From Paraburkholderia sp. BL23I1N1 (GTDB taxonomy: Bacteria > Pseudomonadota > Gammaproteobacteria > Burkholderiales > Burkholderiaceae), in contig NZ_RAPV01000001.1 in the NCBI RefSeq assembly GCF_003610295.1, positions 4,526,001-4,590,000 on the forward strand: a stretch of DNA of 64,000 bases. The letters are read 5' to 3'. Numbering within the stretch: position 1 is the stretch's first letter; each line of letters opens with the position of its first letter. A program made the position numbers and the translations under genes. Shown here piece after piece: positions 1 through 8,058 of the stretch. The notes beneath the pieces were generated by a model. That model ran no database searches. It was not told the DNA's origin and worked only from the letters and a program-made list of their open reading frames with translations.

Positions 1-120
1 TCGCTCCTCTGGGATCGCGCGTCGACGCTGGACGGAGCGCGCGGGGTCAATGAGTGCGGCCATTGTTCCATGTTTTGCGCCGGGTGGTGCCGATGACCCT
101 TTCGCGGACGGGGCGCGAGC

Positions 121-1050
121 TCACTTCGGCCACTCGTCCATGGCGTCGTTGAAGAGTTCGGCGACGATACCGCGCAGCCAGCTCGCCCGCGGATCGTTAT
201 GAAACTTGCGATGCCAGTGCTGTCGCAGATCGAAGCGCGGCAACGGCAGCGGCGGCTCGACCAGCGTGATCGACGCATGCTCCGACACGTACGCGAAACC
301 GATGGCATGCGGCACGGTCGCGAGCAGATCGGTGCGTGCGAGGATGAACGGCAGACTCATGAAGTGCGGCGTTTCGAGTACGGCGCGGCGCTTGATGCGT
401 TTCTTTTCCAGGAAGTGTTCGAGGACTTCCTGACTGCGTCCTTCGGCCCGTACGACTGCGTGGCCCGACGCGACGTACTGCTGCAATGTGAGCGGCGCCT
501 TCGAAAGGGGGTGCCCTGTCCGCATGAGGCAGATGAATCGATGGGTGAAGAGCCGTTGCTGGAAGAAGTTGTTGCCTGACAGATCGGGGAAATAGCCCAC
601 GGCGAGATCGACGTCGCCCGATTCGAGTCCACGTTCCACGTGCGAGGGCGAGAGCGACACCGAGCGCAGATTCGCATATGGCGCGCGTTCGGCGAACAGT
701 TGCAGGAGCCGCGGCAGGAAGACGATTTCGCCGACGTCGGAGAGCGCGATGGAGAAGGTATGGGTGCTGGTGGCCGGATCGAAGTCCTGCACGTCGAGCA
801 TGCCTTTCTCGATACGCAGGAGCGCGTCGCGGGCGGCGGGGAGAATGGCGAGCGCGCGCGGCGTGGGTTCCATGCCTTTGGATGTTCTGACGAAGAGTGG
901 ATCGTCGAAGTATTCCCGTAGACGGCCTAGCGCGGTGCTGACGCGGGGTTGGCTGACGCCGAGTTGGTCCGCCGCGCGGCTGACATTGCAGGTGTCTTCC
1001 ATTGCTACGAGGTAGGGGATCAGGTTTAGATCCAGGTTTGTGTTGGGCAT
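121..1050 (-). CDS. LysR-family transcriptional regulator
   Basis: A 309-residue LysR-type regulator. The N-terminal winged helix-turn-helix covers about residues 8-67 (SRAADQLGVSQPRVSTALGR, then FDDPLFVRTSKGMEPTPRA), followed by a periplasmic-binding-like effector domain from about residue 95. Length is normal for the family and the sequence is close to the NodD/NahR-like branch. It is transcribed leftward, away from the repeat/IS region and the pca genes. The insertion-rich 2 kb between it and pcaI breaks any direct divergent-promoter relationship. It could once have controlled the pca operon, but nothing in the sequence proves this, so no pcaQ name is given. The AT-richer 1051-1140 stretch is its likely promoter region. 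Confidence 0.9.
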   Translation of the reverse strand: MPNTNLDLNLIPYLVAMEDTCNVSRAADQLGVSQPRVSTALGRLREYFDDPLFVRTSKGMEPTPRALAILPAARDALLRIEKGMLDVQDFDPATSTHTFSIALSDVGEIVFLPRLLQLFAERAPYANLRSVSLSPSHVERGLESGDVDLAVGYFPDLSGNNFFQQRLFTHRFICLMRTGHPLSKAPLTLQQYVASGHAVVRAEGRSQEVLEHFLEKKRIKRRAVLETPHFMSLPFILARTDLLATVPHAIGFAYVSEHASITLVEPPLPLPRFDLRQHWHRKFHNDPRASWLRGIVAELFNDAMDEWPK

Positions 1051-1140
1051 GCTGAGGTTTTTTGCCTGCGGCGCTTTTTCGGGGTTGGGTATTTGGTTTC
1101 TGGATAGAGGGTAGTTTAATAATCTTTGTTTTGGATAGTG

Positions 1141-1235
1141 GTTTTTTGCCGTGCGGCGCTTGGTCTTTTGTATGCCTACGGTGTTGGCCTTTCCTTGCTT
1201 TGTTAGTGGTCTATTAGCGTCGCCCCTGTGCGGGG
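1141..1235 (+). repeat. Intergenic repeat copy A, left part (interrupted by IS)
   Basis: About 95 bp that recur at 3140-3240 (inverted), 23335-23440 (direct) and 23962-24062 (inverted). The shared core is GGCCTTTCCTTGCTTTGTTA followed by GTGGT and a CCCCTGTGCGGGG hairpin segment. The copy is cut at its 3' side by the IS4-family element, and its continuation (CTGTGCGGGGCGGCA) is found at 2599-2613. A partial echo of its 5' end (TTTTTTGCCTGCGGCGCTTT) lies at about 1069-1088. It is non-coding; similar sequences are often mis-called as small ORFs. Confidence 0.85.
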
Positions 1236-2598
1236 CAATGCTCTCAACTTAAGCCCCACTGCATCAGGCGAGTTTGTAGGCGAGATGGAAGTGGGGCTTG
1301 GCTTTTCTGGGTGGCCTTGGATAGGAGCGTGAGGGCTGTATCCGGCATCGGGTCTGGTGGATCATTTCCAGCACACCGGCAAGGCCGTCCAGACAGCGCC
1401 GGATGCGCAGAAGGCACGCGCCGAGGATGGGCTTTAGTGCGCCCAGTGCGTACACCCGGTTAGGACGGCTGGCATGTCTGTCGTCGTGCGGCGCATCGAG
1501 ATCGCTGAGCAATGTACACAGGTTGTCGGCGAGGATTTTTGCACCGAAGTCCTGCTGCAATGCCAGGTAATCGAGGCCTGTAACGGCTTCCAGCCTGAGA
1601 CGGTGCTTGAGTCGTTTGAACGCCTCCTCGACCCGCCAGCGTTGGTGATAGAGCGCGCCGAACGATGCGGCCGGATAACGCTCGCCATCGAGCAGCGAGG
1701 TCATCAGCACACGCACGCGCCCGCCTGGCGTGACGTCGCGGATCAGCCGCACGGTCGTCGGCGTACGCGCCAGTTCATAGTCGCGGGCATCCAGTTCGCT
1801 GGGCGCCTCCAGTGTCACGACGCGCTCGGCTTTACCGCTGCGGGCAAAGACGGTGACGCACTTCCAGTTACGCGCATCCACGCGCATGCAGAACGGGATC
1901 TCGCGCTGCGCGAGCGCCGCCACCATCGCGTTGCCGATATAGCCGCGATCGAGCAGCAGCAGGTCGGTGCGCGGCTGCAGTACATCGAGGGCTTCGAACA
2001 GCATCTGCCGCTCGCCGCCGTCGGCGGGATGAAGTGCGGCGTGCAGGGTCAGTTCGGAGCCCGGCAGGAACAGCGCAAACGCGTAGTGATCGGCGCGCAG
2101 TTCATGGCCGCGACGCGTGCCCACACGCAGGCGACTACCGTCCGCTGCGACCAGTCTCAGCCCGTTCCAGCGCATCGAATCGATATGGGGTTGGGCCAGT
2201 GAAATCAGGCGGGTGCGGGCCAGTTCGAACAGTTCGGCAGACAGTCCCTGTCGCGCCTTGCTGAAGGCCTGTGCGCTGACAGCGCGGGTGCGTCCGCCGC
2301 TTCCCAGTGCGCCGAATAGCGCGTCAAGTTCGGTCTGCACGCTGGCGCACATGCCAGACATCATCAGCGCGGCCATGCGCGGCAAGGTCAGTCTGCGATT
2401 GCGGGTAAAGGCGGTCGGAGAACGACGCACGCGATCGGCGAGCGCCGGATCGAGCAGGAAATCGGAGAACTCAGCCAGAAACCGCGAGGACGCTGGTATT
2501 TGAGTTCATATCGTTGATTTATCAGTGAGTTATGCGATGAAGTTTACAGGAGCAATGCCTCGTTTACAAGCCCTTTAAGGCTTAAGTTGAGAGCATTG
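1236..2598 (-). mobile_element. IS4-family insertion sequence, complete ends with target duplication
   Basis: A 1363-bp element bounded by a perfect 20-bp terminal inverted repeat (CAATGCTCTCAACTTAAGCC at 1236-1255; its complement at 2579-2598). It is flanked by a 10-bp direct duplication, CTGTGCGGGG, at 1226-1235 and 2599-2608. Duplication length and transposase signature fit the IS4 family. The insertion landed in the GC hairpin of an intergenic repeat copy, and joining 1235 to 2609 restores that repeat. Intact ends and duplication suggest a fairly recent insertion, although the transposase N-terminus may be frameshifted. Confidence 0.9.
1264..2430 (-). CDS. IS4-family DDE transposase (possibly 5'-frameshifted)
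   Basis: 388 residues from a GTG codon. DDE features are visible: AADGSRL (first Asp), LLLLDRGYIG (second Asp) and the IS4 C-terminal signature Y-x2-R-x3-E-x6-K in YHQRWRVEEAFKRLK. In the same frame the reading continues upstream for about 25 codons to a TGA at 2512-2510, with typical N-terminal transposase residues (SSRFLAEFSDFLLDPALADR) but no normal start. An ATG at 2509-2507 lies in another frame, so one base may have been gained or lost just after the original start. Activity is therefore uncertain; a GTG start at 2430 is the alternative. Confidence 0.85.
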   Translation of the reverse strand: MRRSPTAFTRNRRLTLPRMAALMMSGMCASVQTELDALFGALGSGGRTRAVSAQAFSKARQGLSAELFELARTRLISLAQPHIDSMRWNGLRLVAADGSRLRVGTRRGHELRADHYAFALFLPGSELTLHAALHPADGGERQMLFEALDVLQPRTDLLLLDRGYIGNAMVAALAQREIPFCMRVDARNWKCVTVFARSGKAERVVTLEAPSELDARDYELARTPTTVRLIRDVTPGGRVRVLMTSLLDGERYPAASFGALYHQRWRVEEAFKRLKHRLRLEAVTGLDYLALQQDFGAKILADNLCTLLSDLDAPHDDRHASRPNRVYALGALKPILGACLLRIRRCLDGLAGVLEMIHQTRCRIQPSRSYPRPPRKAKPHFHLAYKLA

Positions 2599-2615
2599 CT
2601 GTGCGGGGCGGCAGG
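2599..2615 (+). repeat. Intergenic repeat copy A, right remainder
   Basis: Continuation of the repeat interrupted by the IS4 element. It contains the second target-duplication copy and then GCGGCA, matching the repeat at 23426-23434. Similarity ends here and gives way to IS3-derived sequence. Confidence 0.7.
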
Positions 2616-2622
2616 GAAATAG

Positions 2623-3098
2623 CTCGACTACGCCCTGTCTCTTACTCCACTGAGCACGCGTCAGGGCTGGTCCTATCTGGCCATCGTGATGGATCTGCAT
2701 TCGCGCCGAATCATCGGCTGGGCATTCGCGCTGCAGGCCGACACGGAGCTGGTGATCAAGGCCATCCAGCAGGCTCGCGCCAGACGGCGTCCACCACCCG
2801 GGGTGAAGTTTCATTCCGATCAGGGCTGTCAGTACACCAGCGCGTACTTTGTGGGCGATCTGAAGGCCAACGGCATGGTTCAGAGCATGAGCAGAAAGGG
2901 AAACTTCTGGGACACGCGGTCGTGGAGCGCTTCTTTAGAAGCCTGAAAAGTGAATGGCTGAACCCAAAGGGGTACCTCGATCACGCAGAAGCCGAACGCG
3001 ACATCAAGGCCTATATCGACGATTTTTATAACTGCCGGCAGATCCATTCGGCAACGAACGGAGTGCCGCCGGTGCGGCACGAGACTTCATTTTTTTAA
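2623..3098 (+). pseudogene. IS3-family transposase OrfB remnant, frameshifted and 5'-truncated
   Basis: C-terminal half of an IS3-type integrase/transposase. One frame (about 2650-2915) reads TRQGWSYLAIVMDLHSRRII and HSDQGCQYTS (second catalytic Asp), ending MSRKGNFWD. The next frame then reads VVERFFRSLKSEWL (catalytic Glu region) through to a stop at 3098. Normal proteins have KGNCWDNAVVERFF, so one base is missing near 2913-2916 (GACACGCG for GACAACGCG). Everything upstream of the second Asp region is gone. The right terminus of the element is about 3139, where CAAATTTACTTGACCACTACA resembles an IS3-type inverted repeat ending in CA. No matching left end is present, so this is a dead fragment. 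Confidence 0.85.
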
Positions 3099-3139
3099 CA
3101 ACTTCCTTTGTCGGTGTCCAAATTTACTTGACCACTACA

Positions 3140-3240
3140 GGTGCCGCCCCACACAGGGGCGACGCCAATAGACCACTAACAAAGCAAGGAAAGGCCAACG
3201 CCCCAGACATACAGACAAACAAAGCGCCGCGAAGGCAAAC
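3140..3240 (-). repeat. Intergenic repeat copy B (inverted relative to copy A)
   Basis: Reverse complement of the copy A sequence, from GTGCCGCCCC through ACTAACAAAGCAAGGAAAGG to GCGCCGCGAAGGCA. It starts directly after the IS3 right end. Copies A and B form an inverted pair like C and D at 23.3-24.1 kb, suggesting that the DNA once between them was lost or replaced during IS activity. 3241-3390 is AT-moderate non-coding sequence with nothing else recognised. Confidence 0.85.
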
Positions 3241-3390
3241 ACCGAAAAGCCCCCAAAAAGCCAGACAGACAACAAAGCAAACCGCCCCGCCGGGCAACCA
3301 AAAAAACCTATGATTAAGGGGAATCCCCAACCTTGACAACCCGCCCGAAGGGCAACCATAATCGCCTCAACGTTCGCCAAACGAATCCAT

Positions 3391-3405
3391 GTTCATATAT
3401 CGAAC
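3391..3405. promoter_or_regulatory. Candidate operator GTTC-N7-GAAC upstream of pcaI
   Basis: The 15-bp imperfect palindrome GTTCATATATCGAAC lies 157 bp before the pcaI start. Its length and half-sites resemble IclR-type (PcaR/PobR) operators of beta-ketoadipate genes. No IclR gene adjoins the cluster here, so the link is only an inference. Confidence 0.3.
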
Positions 3406-3561
3406 AATTCGACAGCGAACAAACGAAAGGCGCCAGCCCGCATCTCCACCCGGCGAGCCGCCGCCAGCACAGGCGTGGAGAGCATCTCGCTCAAGCCCAT
3501 GCCTGCAAAGGCAAAAAGCAGAAAGCCCAGCGGCACGCAGCGCCCCCAAAGGAAATTCGAC

Positions 3562-4266
3562 ATGATCAACAAGATTTTCGAGTCACTTCAATCGGCGATT
3601 GCCGATGTCCAGGACGGCGCGACCGTCATGATCGGCGGCTTCGGCACGGCCGGTATGCCGTCCGAACTGATCGACGCGCTCATCGAACAAGGCGCGCGCG
3701 AACTCACCATCGTCAACAACAACGCCGGTAACGGCGACATCGGCCTCGCGGCGCTGCTCAAAGCCAAACGGGTGCGCAAGATCATCTGCTCGTTCCCGCG
3801 CCAATCCGATTCGTATGTGTTCGACGCGCTCTTTCGCGCGGGCGAAATCGAACTCGAGCTCGTTCCGCAAGGCAACCTCGCGGAACGCATTCGCGCGGCG
3901 GGCGCTGGCATCGGCGGGTTCTTCACGCCCACTGGCTATGGCACCAAACTCGCCGAAGGCAAGGAAACGCGTCTAATTGACGGTAAGCATTACGTGCTGG
4001 AGTCGCCGCTGCATGCGGACTTCGCGCTGATCAAGGCGTTCAAGGGCGACCGTTGGGGCAATCTGGTCTATCGCAAGACCGCTCGCAACTTCGGCCCGAT
4101 CATGGCGAGTGCGGCGAAAACGGCCATCGCGCAGGTATCGCAAGTGGTGCCGCTCGGTATGCTCGATCCGGAACATATCGTCACGCCCGGCATCTTCGTG
4201 CAACGCGTGATCGAAGTGCCGCAAGCCGCGCATCAAGCCGAACTTGCATCCGCGACCGCAGCCTGA
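3562..4266 (+). CDS. pcaI: 3-oxoadipate CoA-transferase, alpha subunit
   Basis: 234 residues. With PcaJ it transfers CoA from succinyl-CoA to 3-oxoadipate, the penultimate step of the beta-ketoadipate pathway. The family I CoA-transferase subunit A signature is seen at residues about 18-32 (GATVMIGGFGTAGMP), along with the glycine-rich GFFTPTGYGT segment. The ATG at 3562 is chosen because AAAGGA precedes it at suitable spacing and the conserved fold starts there (MINKIFESL). The reading frame stays open about 87 bp further upstream but that part is not protein-like. pcaJ starts 10 bp downstream, so the two are co-translated. Confidence 0.95.
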   Translation: MINKIFESLQSAIADVQDGATVMIGGFGTAGMPSELIDALIEQGARELTIVNNNAGNGDIGLAALLKAKRVRKIICSFPRQSDSYVFDALFRAGEIELELVPQGNLAERIRAAGAGIGGFFTPTGYGTKLAEGKETRLIDGKHYVLESPLHADFALIKAFKGDRWGNLVYRKTARNFGPIMASAAKTAIAQVSQVVPLGMLDPEHIVTPGIFVQRVIEVPQAAHQAELASATAA

Positions 4267-4276
4267 GGAGACCGAC

Positions 4277-4936
4277 ATGAAAAAACTGACCCGTGATGAA
4301 ATGGCCAAGCGCGTTGCCCAGGATATCCCTGAAGGCGCTTACGTGAACCTCGGCATCGGCGTGCCCACGCTGGTTGCCAACCACCTCGCTGCCGACAAGG
4401 AAATCTTCCTGCACAGCGAAAACGGCTTGCTCGGCATGGGCCCGGCCCCCGCCAAGGGCGAGGAAGACGACGAACTGATCAACGCCGGCAAGCAGCACGT
4501 CACGCTGCTCACGGGCGGCGCCTACTTCCACCACTCGGATTCGTTCGCGATGATGCGCGGCGGCCATCTGGATTTCTGCGTGCTCGGCGCATTCCAGGTG
4601 TCGGCGAAAGGCGATCTGGCGAACTGGCACACCGGCGCGCCCGACGCAATTCCGGCAGTCGGCGGCGCCATGGATCTCGCCATCGGCGCGAAGCAGGTCT
4701 ACGTCATGATGGAGCACCTGACCAAGCAGGGCGAAAGCAAGATCGCCGCGGAATGCACGTACCCGGTCACGGGCGTGAACTGCGTCGACCGCATCTATAC
4801 GGATTTGGCGATGATCGACGTCACCGACAAGGGCCTAGTCGTGCGCGAGATCTTCTCGGACATCGACTTCGATGCGCTGCACAAGCTGACCGGCGTGCCG
4901 CTGATCGACGGCACGCAAGCGGCTCGCGCGGCCTGA
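4277..4936 (+). CDS. pcaJ: 3-oxoadipate CoA-transferase, beta subunit
   Basis: 219 residues, with the subunit B signature FLHSENGLLG. Glu48 of SENG is the catalytic residue that carries the CoA thioester in this family. It forms the heteromeric transferase with PcaI. A GAGGAG ribosome site overlaps the pcaI stop. It is followed by a 423-bp non-coding gap before pcaB. That gap holds a short tandem repeat but no recognisable gene, so pcaBDC may have their own promoter. Confidence 0.95.
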   Translation: MKKLTRDEMAKRVAQDIPEGAYVNLGIGVPTLVANHLAADKEIFLHSENGLLGMGPAPAKGEEDDELINAGKQHVTLLTGGAYFHHSDSFAMMRGGHLDFCVLGAFQVSAKGDLANWHTGAPDAIPAVGGAMDLAIGAKQVYVMMEHLTKQGESKIAAECTYPVTGVNCVDRIYTDLAMIDVTDKGLVVREIFSDIDFDALHKLTGVPLIDGTQAARAA

Positions 4937-5014
4937 GCAAAGGCGGCCAGCCGGACAGGCAGGTGTCTGCGCGCTTGTCTCGCGGAAAAGCCGAAACGCA
5001 GGCGCGGCGAGCGA

Positions 5015-5110
5015 AATGCGCATGCCGTGCCAGCGTTCCGTGGTGATTGCCCAGAATGCGCATGCCGCGACAGCGCTCCGCCGTCATCGCCCAGAATGCG
5101 CACGACGCAG
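5015..5110 (+). repeat. 40-bp tandem repeat, about 2.4 copies
   Basis: Units at 5015-5054 and 5055-5094 (each starting AATGCGCATGCCG and ending CGCCCAG or TGCCCAG), plus a partial third unit at 5095-5110. It lies in the pcaJ-pcaB gap. It is imperfect, has no spacers between units, and is not a CRISPR. The rest of the 4937-5359 gap shows nothing recognisable. Confidence 0.8.
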
Positions 5111-5359
5111 AATTGCTGCGTATCACCGGACATCACGGCGAATGGCGCACAGATGCTCTATACGGCAGATGCGGTGGGCAGATATAGCGGGCAGACGCGC
5201 GCATCCGGCCCGCCGTCGCGACGATGTTCGGAGCACAATGCGCCACAACGCCGTGTGCGGTACGCTCTCAATAGATAGCGCGTCTGGGTGCGCCTCACAG
5301 CGTGTCCAGGCCGCCCCGGCGAAACCTTCTCTTCCGTCTCCCTAGAAAACGACGCCACC

Positions 5360-6739
5360 ATGCTCGACTCCAGTGCCCGTCTGACCGGCCTTCTTTGCGG
5401 CACACAGCCGATGAACGACATCTGGGCGCCGCGTGCCACGCTGCAACGGATGCTCGATGTCGAAGCCGCGCTCGCGCGTGCTTCGGCTGCCCATAACGTG
5501 ATTCCGCCCAGCGCCGTGGCCGCGATCGAGGGGGCCTGCCAGGCCGATCAACTCGACGCCGACGCACTTGCGCGCGACGCGGCGCTCGGCGGCAATCTCG
5601 CGATTCCCCTCGTCAAGCAACTCACCGCGCGCGTCAAAGCGGCGGATGCGGAAGCGTCGAAGTACGTGCATTGGGGCGCGACGAGTCAGGACATCATCGA
5701 TATGGCGACGGTACTGCAATTGCGCGACACCTTCGATCTGCTCGACAGCGGCCTGCAAGCCACGTGCGACGCACTGGCGACACTCGCGGCCACCCATCGC
5801 GCGACGCCGATGATCGGCCGCACCTGGTTGCAGCAGGCGTTGCCCATCACGCTCGGCCTGAAATTCGCGCAGTGGCTCGACGCGTTGTTGCGTCATCGCG
5901 AGCGGCTCGATGCGCTGCGCACGCGCGTGCTGGTGCTGCAATTCGGCGGCGCGGCCGGCACGCTGGCGAGCCTGCGTGACGCGGCGCCGCAAGTCACGCA
6001 ATCGCTGGCGCAAGAACTCAGGCTCGCTGTGCCCACCTTGCCGTGGCATACGCAACGCGATCGCATCGCCGAAACTGCGTCGTTATTCGGCATGCTGATC
6101 GGCACACTCGGCAAAATCGCGCGCGATATCTCCTTGCAGATGCAAACCGAAATCGACGAACTGGCCGAACCCGCCGCAGCAGGCAAGGGCGGTTCGTCGA
6201 CAATGCCGCACAAGCGCAACCCGGTCGGCTGCGCCGCGGTGCTGACGGCCGCGACGCGCGCGCCGGGGCTCGTGGCCACGGTATTCGCCGGCATGGTGCA
6301 GGAGCACGAGCGCGCGCTCGGCGGCTGGCAAGCCGAGTGGGACGCGCTGCCGGATCTCGCGCGCCTCGCAGGCGGCGCGCTCGCCAACATCGAACAGATT
6401 GCCGTGGGGCTCAACGTGAATGTGCCGCGTCTCGCCGCCAATCTCGACGTTACGCACGGCTTGATTCTCGGCGAAGCGGTGATGCTCGCGCTTGGCGACA
6501 GCATCGGCCGGCTCGACGCGCATCTTCTGGTCGAGCGCGCATCGAAAGCGGCCATCGCCGAGCGCAAGACGCTCTTCGACGTGCTCTCGGCGGACCCCGC
6601 CGTAACCGAACATCTTTCGATCGAGCGCCTGAAGCAACTGCTCGATCCCGCTCAATACGTCGGCCAGGCGCACGCTTATGTGGACGCCGCGCTGGCACTT
6701 CATCACGCGCGCGCCCAGCGCGCTACTTCCAAGGAGTAA
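5360..6739 (+). CDS. pcaB: 3-carboxy-cis,cis-muconate cycloisomerase
   Basis: 459 residues of the fumarase/argininosuccinate lyase superfamily. It converts 3-carboxymuconate to 4-carboxymuconolactone in protocatechuate catabolism. The superfamily signature GGSSTMPHKRNP is at about residues 276-287, and the HWGATSQDIIDMA segment marks the bacterial PcaB type. The start at 5360 (MLDSSARLTGLLCG) matches family length. No strong Shine-Dalgarno is seen. pcaD follows after 5 bp. Confidence 0.95.
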   Translation: MLDSSARLTGLLCGTQPMNDIWAPRATLQRMLDVEAALARASAAHNVIPPSAVAAIEGACQADQLDADALARDAALGGNLAIPLVKQLTARVKAADAEASKYVHWGATSQDIIDMATVLQLRDTFDLLDSGLQATCDALATLAATHRATPMIGRTWLQQALPITLGLKFAQWLDALLRHRERLDALRTRVLVLQFGGAAGTLASLRDAAPQVTQSLAQELRLAVPTLPWHTQRDRIAETASLFGMLIGTLGKIARDISLQMQTEIDELAEPAAAGKGGSSTMPHKRNPVGCAAVLTAATRAPGLVATVFAGMVQEHERALGGWQAEWDALPDLARLAGGALANIEQIAVGLNVNVPRLAANLDVTHGLILGEAVMLALGDSIGRLDAHLLVERASKAAIAERKTLFDVLSADPAVTEHLSIERLKQLLDPAQYVGQAHAYVDAALALHHARAQRATSKE

Positions 6740-6744
6740 CCGGC

Positions 6745-7536
6745 ATGCCCTACGCCGCAGTCAACGGTACCGAGCTTCATTATCGAATCGACGGTGACCG
6801 TCACGGCAATGCACCGTGGATCGTGTTGTCGAATTCGCTCGGCAGCGATCTGTCGATGTGGACGCCGCAGGTCGCGGCGTTGTCCAAACACTTCCGCGTG
6901 CTGCGCTACGACACGCGCGGCCATGGTCATTCCGAAGCGCCGAAAGGTCCGTACACGATCGAAAAACTGGCCGGCGACGTGCTCGGTCTGATGGACACGC
7001 TGAAGATCGCTCGCGCGAATTTCTGCGGTCTCTCGATGGGCGGCTTGACCGGTGTCGCGTTGGCCGCGCGTCATGCGAATCGTCTCGAACGCGTTGTTTT
7101 GTGCAATACGGCGGCGCGCATCGGTTCACCGGAAGTGTGGGTGCCGCGCGCCGCGAGGGCGCGCACGGAAGGTATGTTCGCGCTGGCGGACGTGGTCTTG
7201 CCGCGCTGGTTCACCGCCGACTTTATCGAACGTGAACCGGTGGTGTTTGCCATGATCCGCGATGTCTTCGTGCACACGGATAAGGAAGGCTACGCATCGA
7301 ATTGCGACGCTATCGACGCCGCCGATTTGCGCCCCGAAGCCCACGGCATCAAGGTGCCCACGCTAGTGATCAGCGGCACGCACGATCTAGCCGCCACGCC
7401 GGCACAGGGCCGCGAACTGGCGCAAGCGATTCCGGGCGCGCGTTATGTCGAACTGGAGGCCTCGCATATTTCCAACATCGAAAGAGCCGAGGCCTTCACG
7501 AAGGCGGTGCTCGACTTCCTGACGGAGCAGAAATGA
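6745..7536 (+). CDS. pcaD: 3-oxoadipate enol-lactonase
   Basis: 263-residue alpha/beta hydrolase that opens 3-oxoadipate enol-lactone to 3-oxoadipate. The catalytic triad is readable: Ser97 in CGLSMGG, Asp214 in SGTHDLA and His241 in EASHIS. AAGGAG ribosome site upstream. The gene overlaps pcaC by 4 bp (ATGA). In some species pcaD and pcaC are fused; here they are separate but translationally coupled. Confidence 0.95.
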   Translation: MPYAAVNGTELHYRIDGDRHGNAPWIVLSNSLGSDLSMWTPQVAALSKHFRVLRYDTRGHGHSEAPKGPYTIEKLAGDVLGLMDTLKIARANFCGLSMGGLTGVALAARHANRLERVVLCNTAARIGSPEVWVPRAARARTEGMFALADVVLPRWFTADFIEREPVVFAMIRDVFVHTDKEGYASNCDAIDAADLRPEAHGIKVPTLVISGTHDLAATPAQGRELAQAIPGARYVELEASHISNIERAEAFTKAVLDFLTEQK

Positions 7537-7928
7537 ACGACGAAGACCGCTACGAAGCCGGACTTGATGTGCGCCGCGCAGTGCTGGGCAGCGCGCACGT
7601 CGACCGGTCGCTCGCCAATCGCACTGAGTTGACCGACGAGTTCCAGAACTTTATTACCCGCTACGCGTGGGGCGAAATCTGGACGCGCGAAGGCTTGCCG
7701 CGTCACACGCGCAGCCTGCTGACCATCGCGATGATGGTCGCGCTCAATCGCAGCGAAGAACTCGCATTGCATTTGCGCGCCGCGAAAAACAATGACGTGA
7801 CGCGCGAGCAGATCAAGGAAGTGTTGCTGCAAACCGCGATCTATTGCGGCGTGCCGGCGGCCAACTCGGCGTTTCATCTGGCCGATAAGCTGTTCCGCGA
7901 AGACGACGCTGCAGCCGCGAAGCCGTAA
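7533..7928 (+). CDS. pcaC: 4-carboxymuconolactone decarboxylase
   Basis: 131-residue AhpD-like/CMD-fold protein. It decarboxylates 4-carboxymuconolactone to 3-oxoadipate enol-lactone. Typical segments: RTELTDEFQNFITRYAWG, the helix ELALHLRAAKNN, and the tail AIYCGVPAANSAFHLA. It starts inside the pcaD stop. pcaHG (the dioxygenase) and pcaF (thiolase) are not in the window, so this operon covers only the middle and lower pathway. Confidence 0.95.
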   Translation: MNDEDRYEAGLDVRRAVLGSAHVDRSLANRTELTDEFQNFITRYAWGEIWTREGLPRHTRSLLTIAMMVALNRSEELALHLRAAKNNDVTREQIKEVLLQTAIYCGVPAANSAFHLADKLFREDDAAAAKP

Positions 7929-8022
7929 GGATGCCGCAATACGGACGCGGCACTCGCCGGCGCACCAAGCCCTGGCGCCGTTCCCGCAACGCCTATCTCC
8001 CACCGCAACAATGCGGCTCAAA

Positions 8023-8058
8023 GCCTGAAGCGTACGTCAGACAAACCGCTCTTCAGGC
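8023..8058. terminator. Possible bidirectional terminator between pcaC and tetR
   Basis: Perfect 8-bp inverted repeat GCCTGAAG (8023-8030) / CTTCAGGC (8051-8058) with a 20-nt loop, between convergent genes. It overlaps the stop codon of the TetR gene. No proper T tract, so weak. Confidence 0.3.

Noticed and set aside
1-120. Possible end of a gene left of the LysR gene
   Set aside because: No frame with recognisable protein sequence; too short to judge.
121-1050. pcaQ assignment for the LysR gene
   Set aside because: Only general LysR features are visible and an IS-rich block separates it from pca genes.
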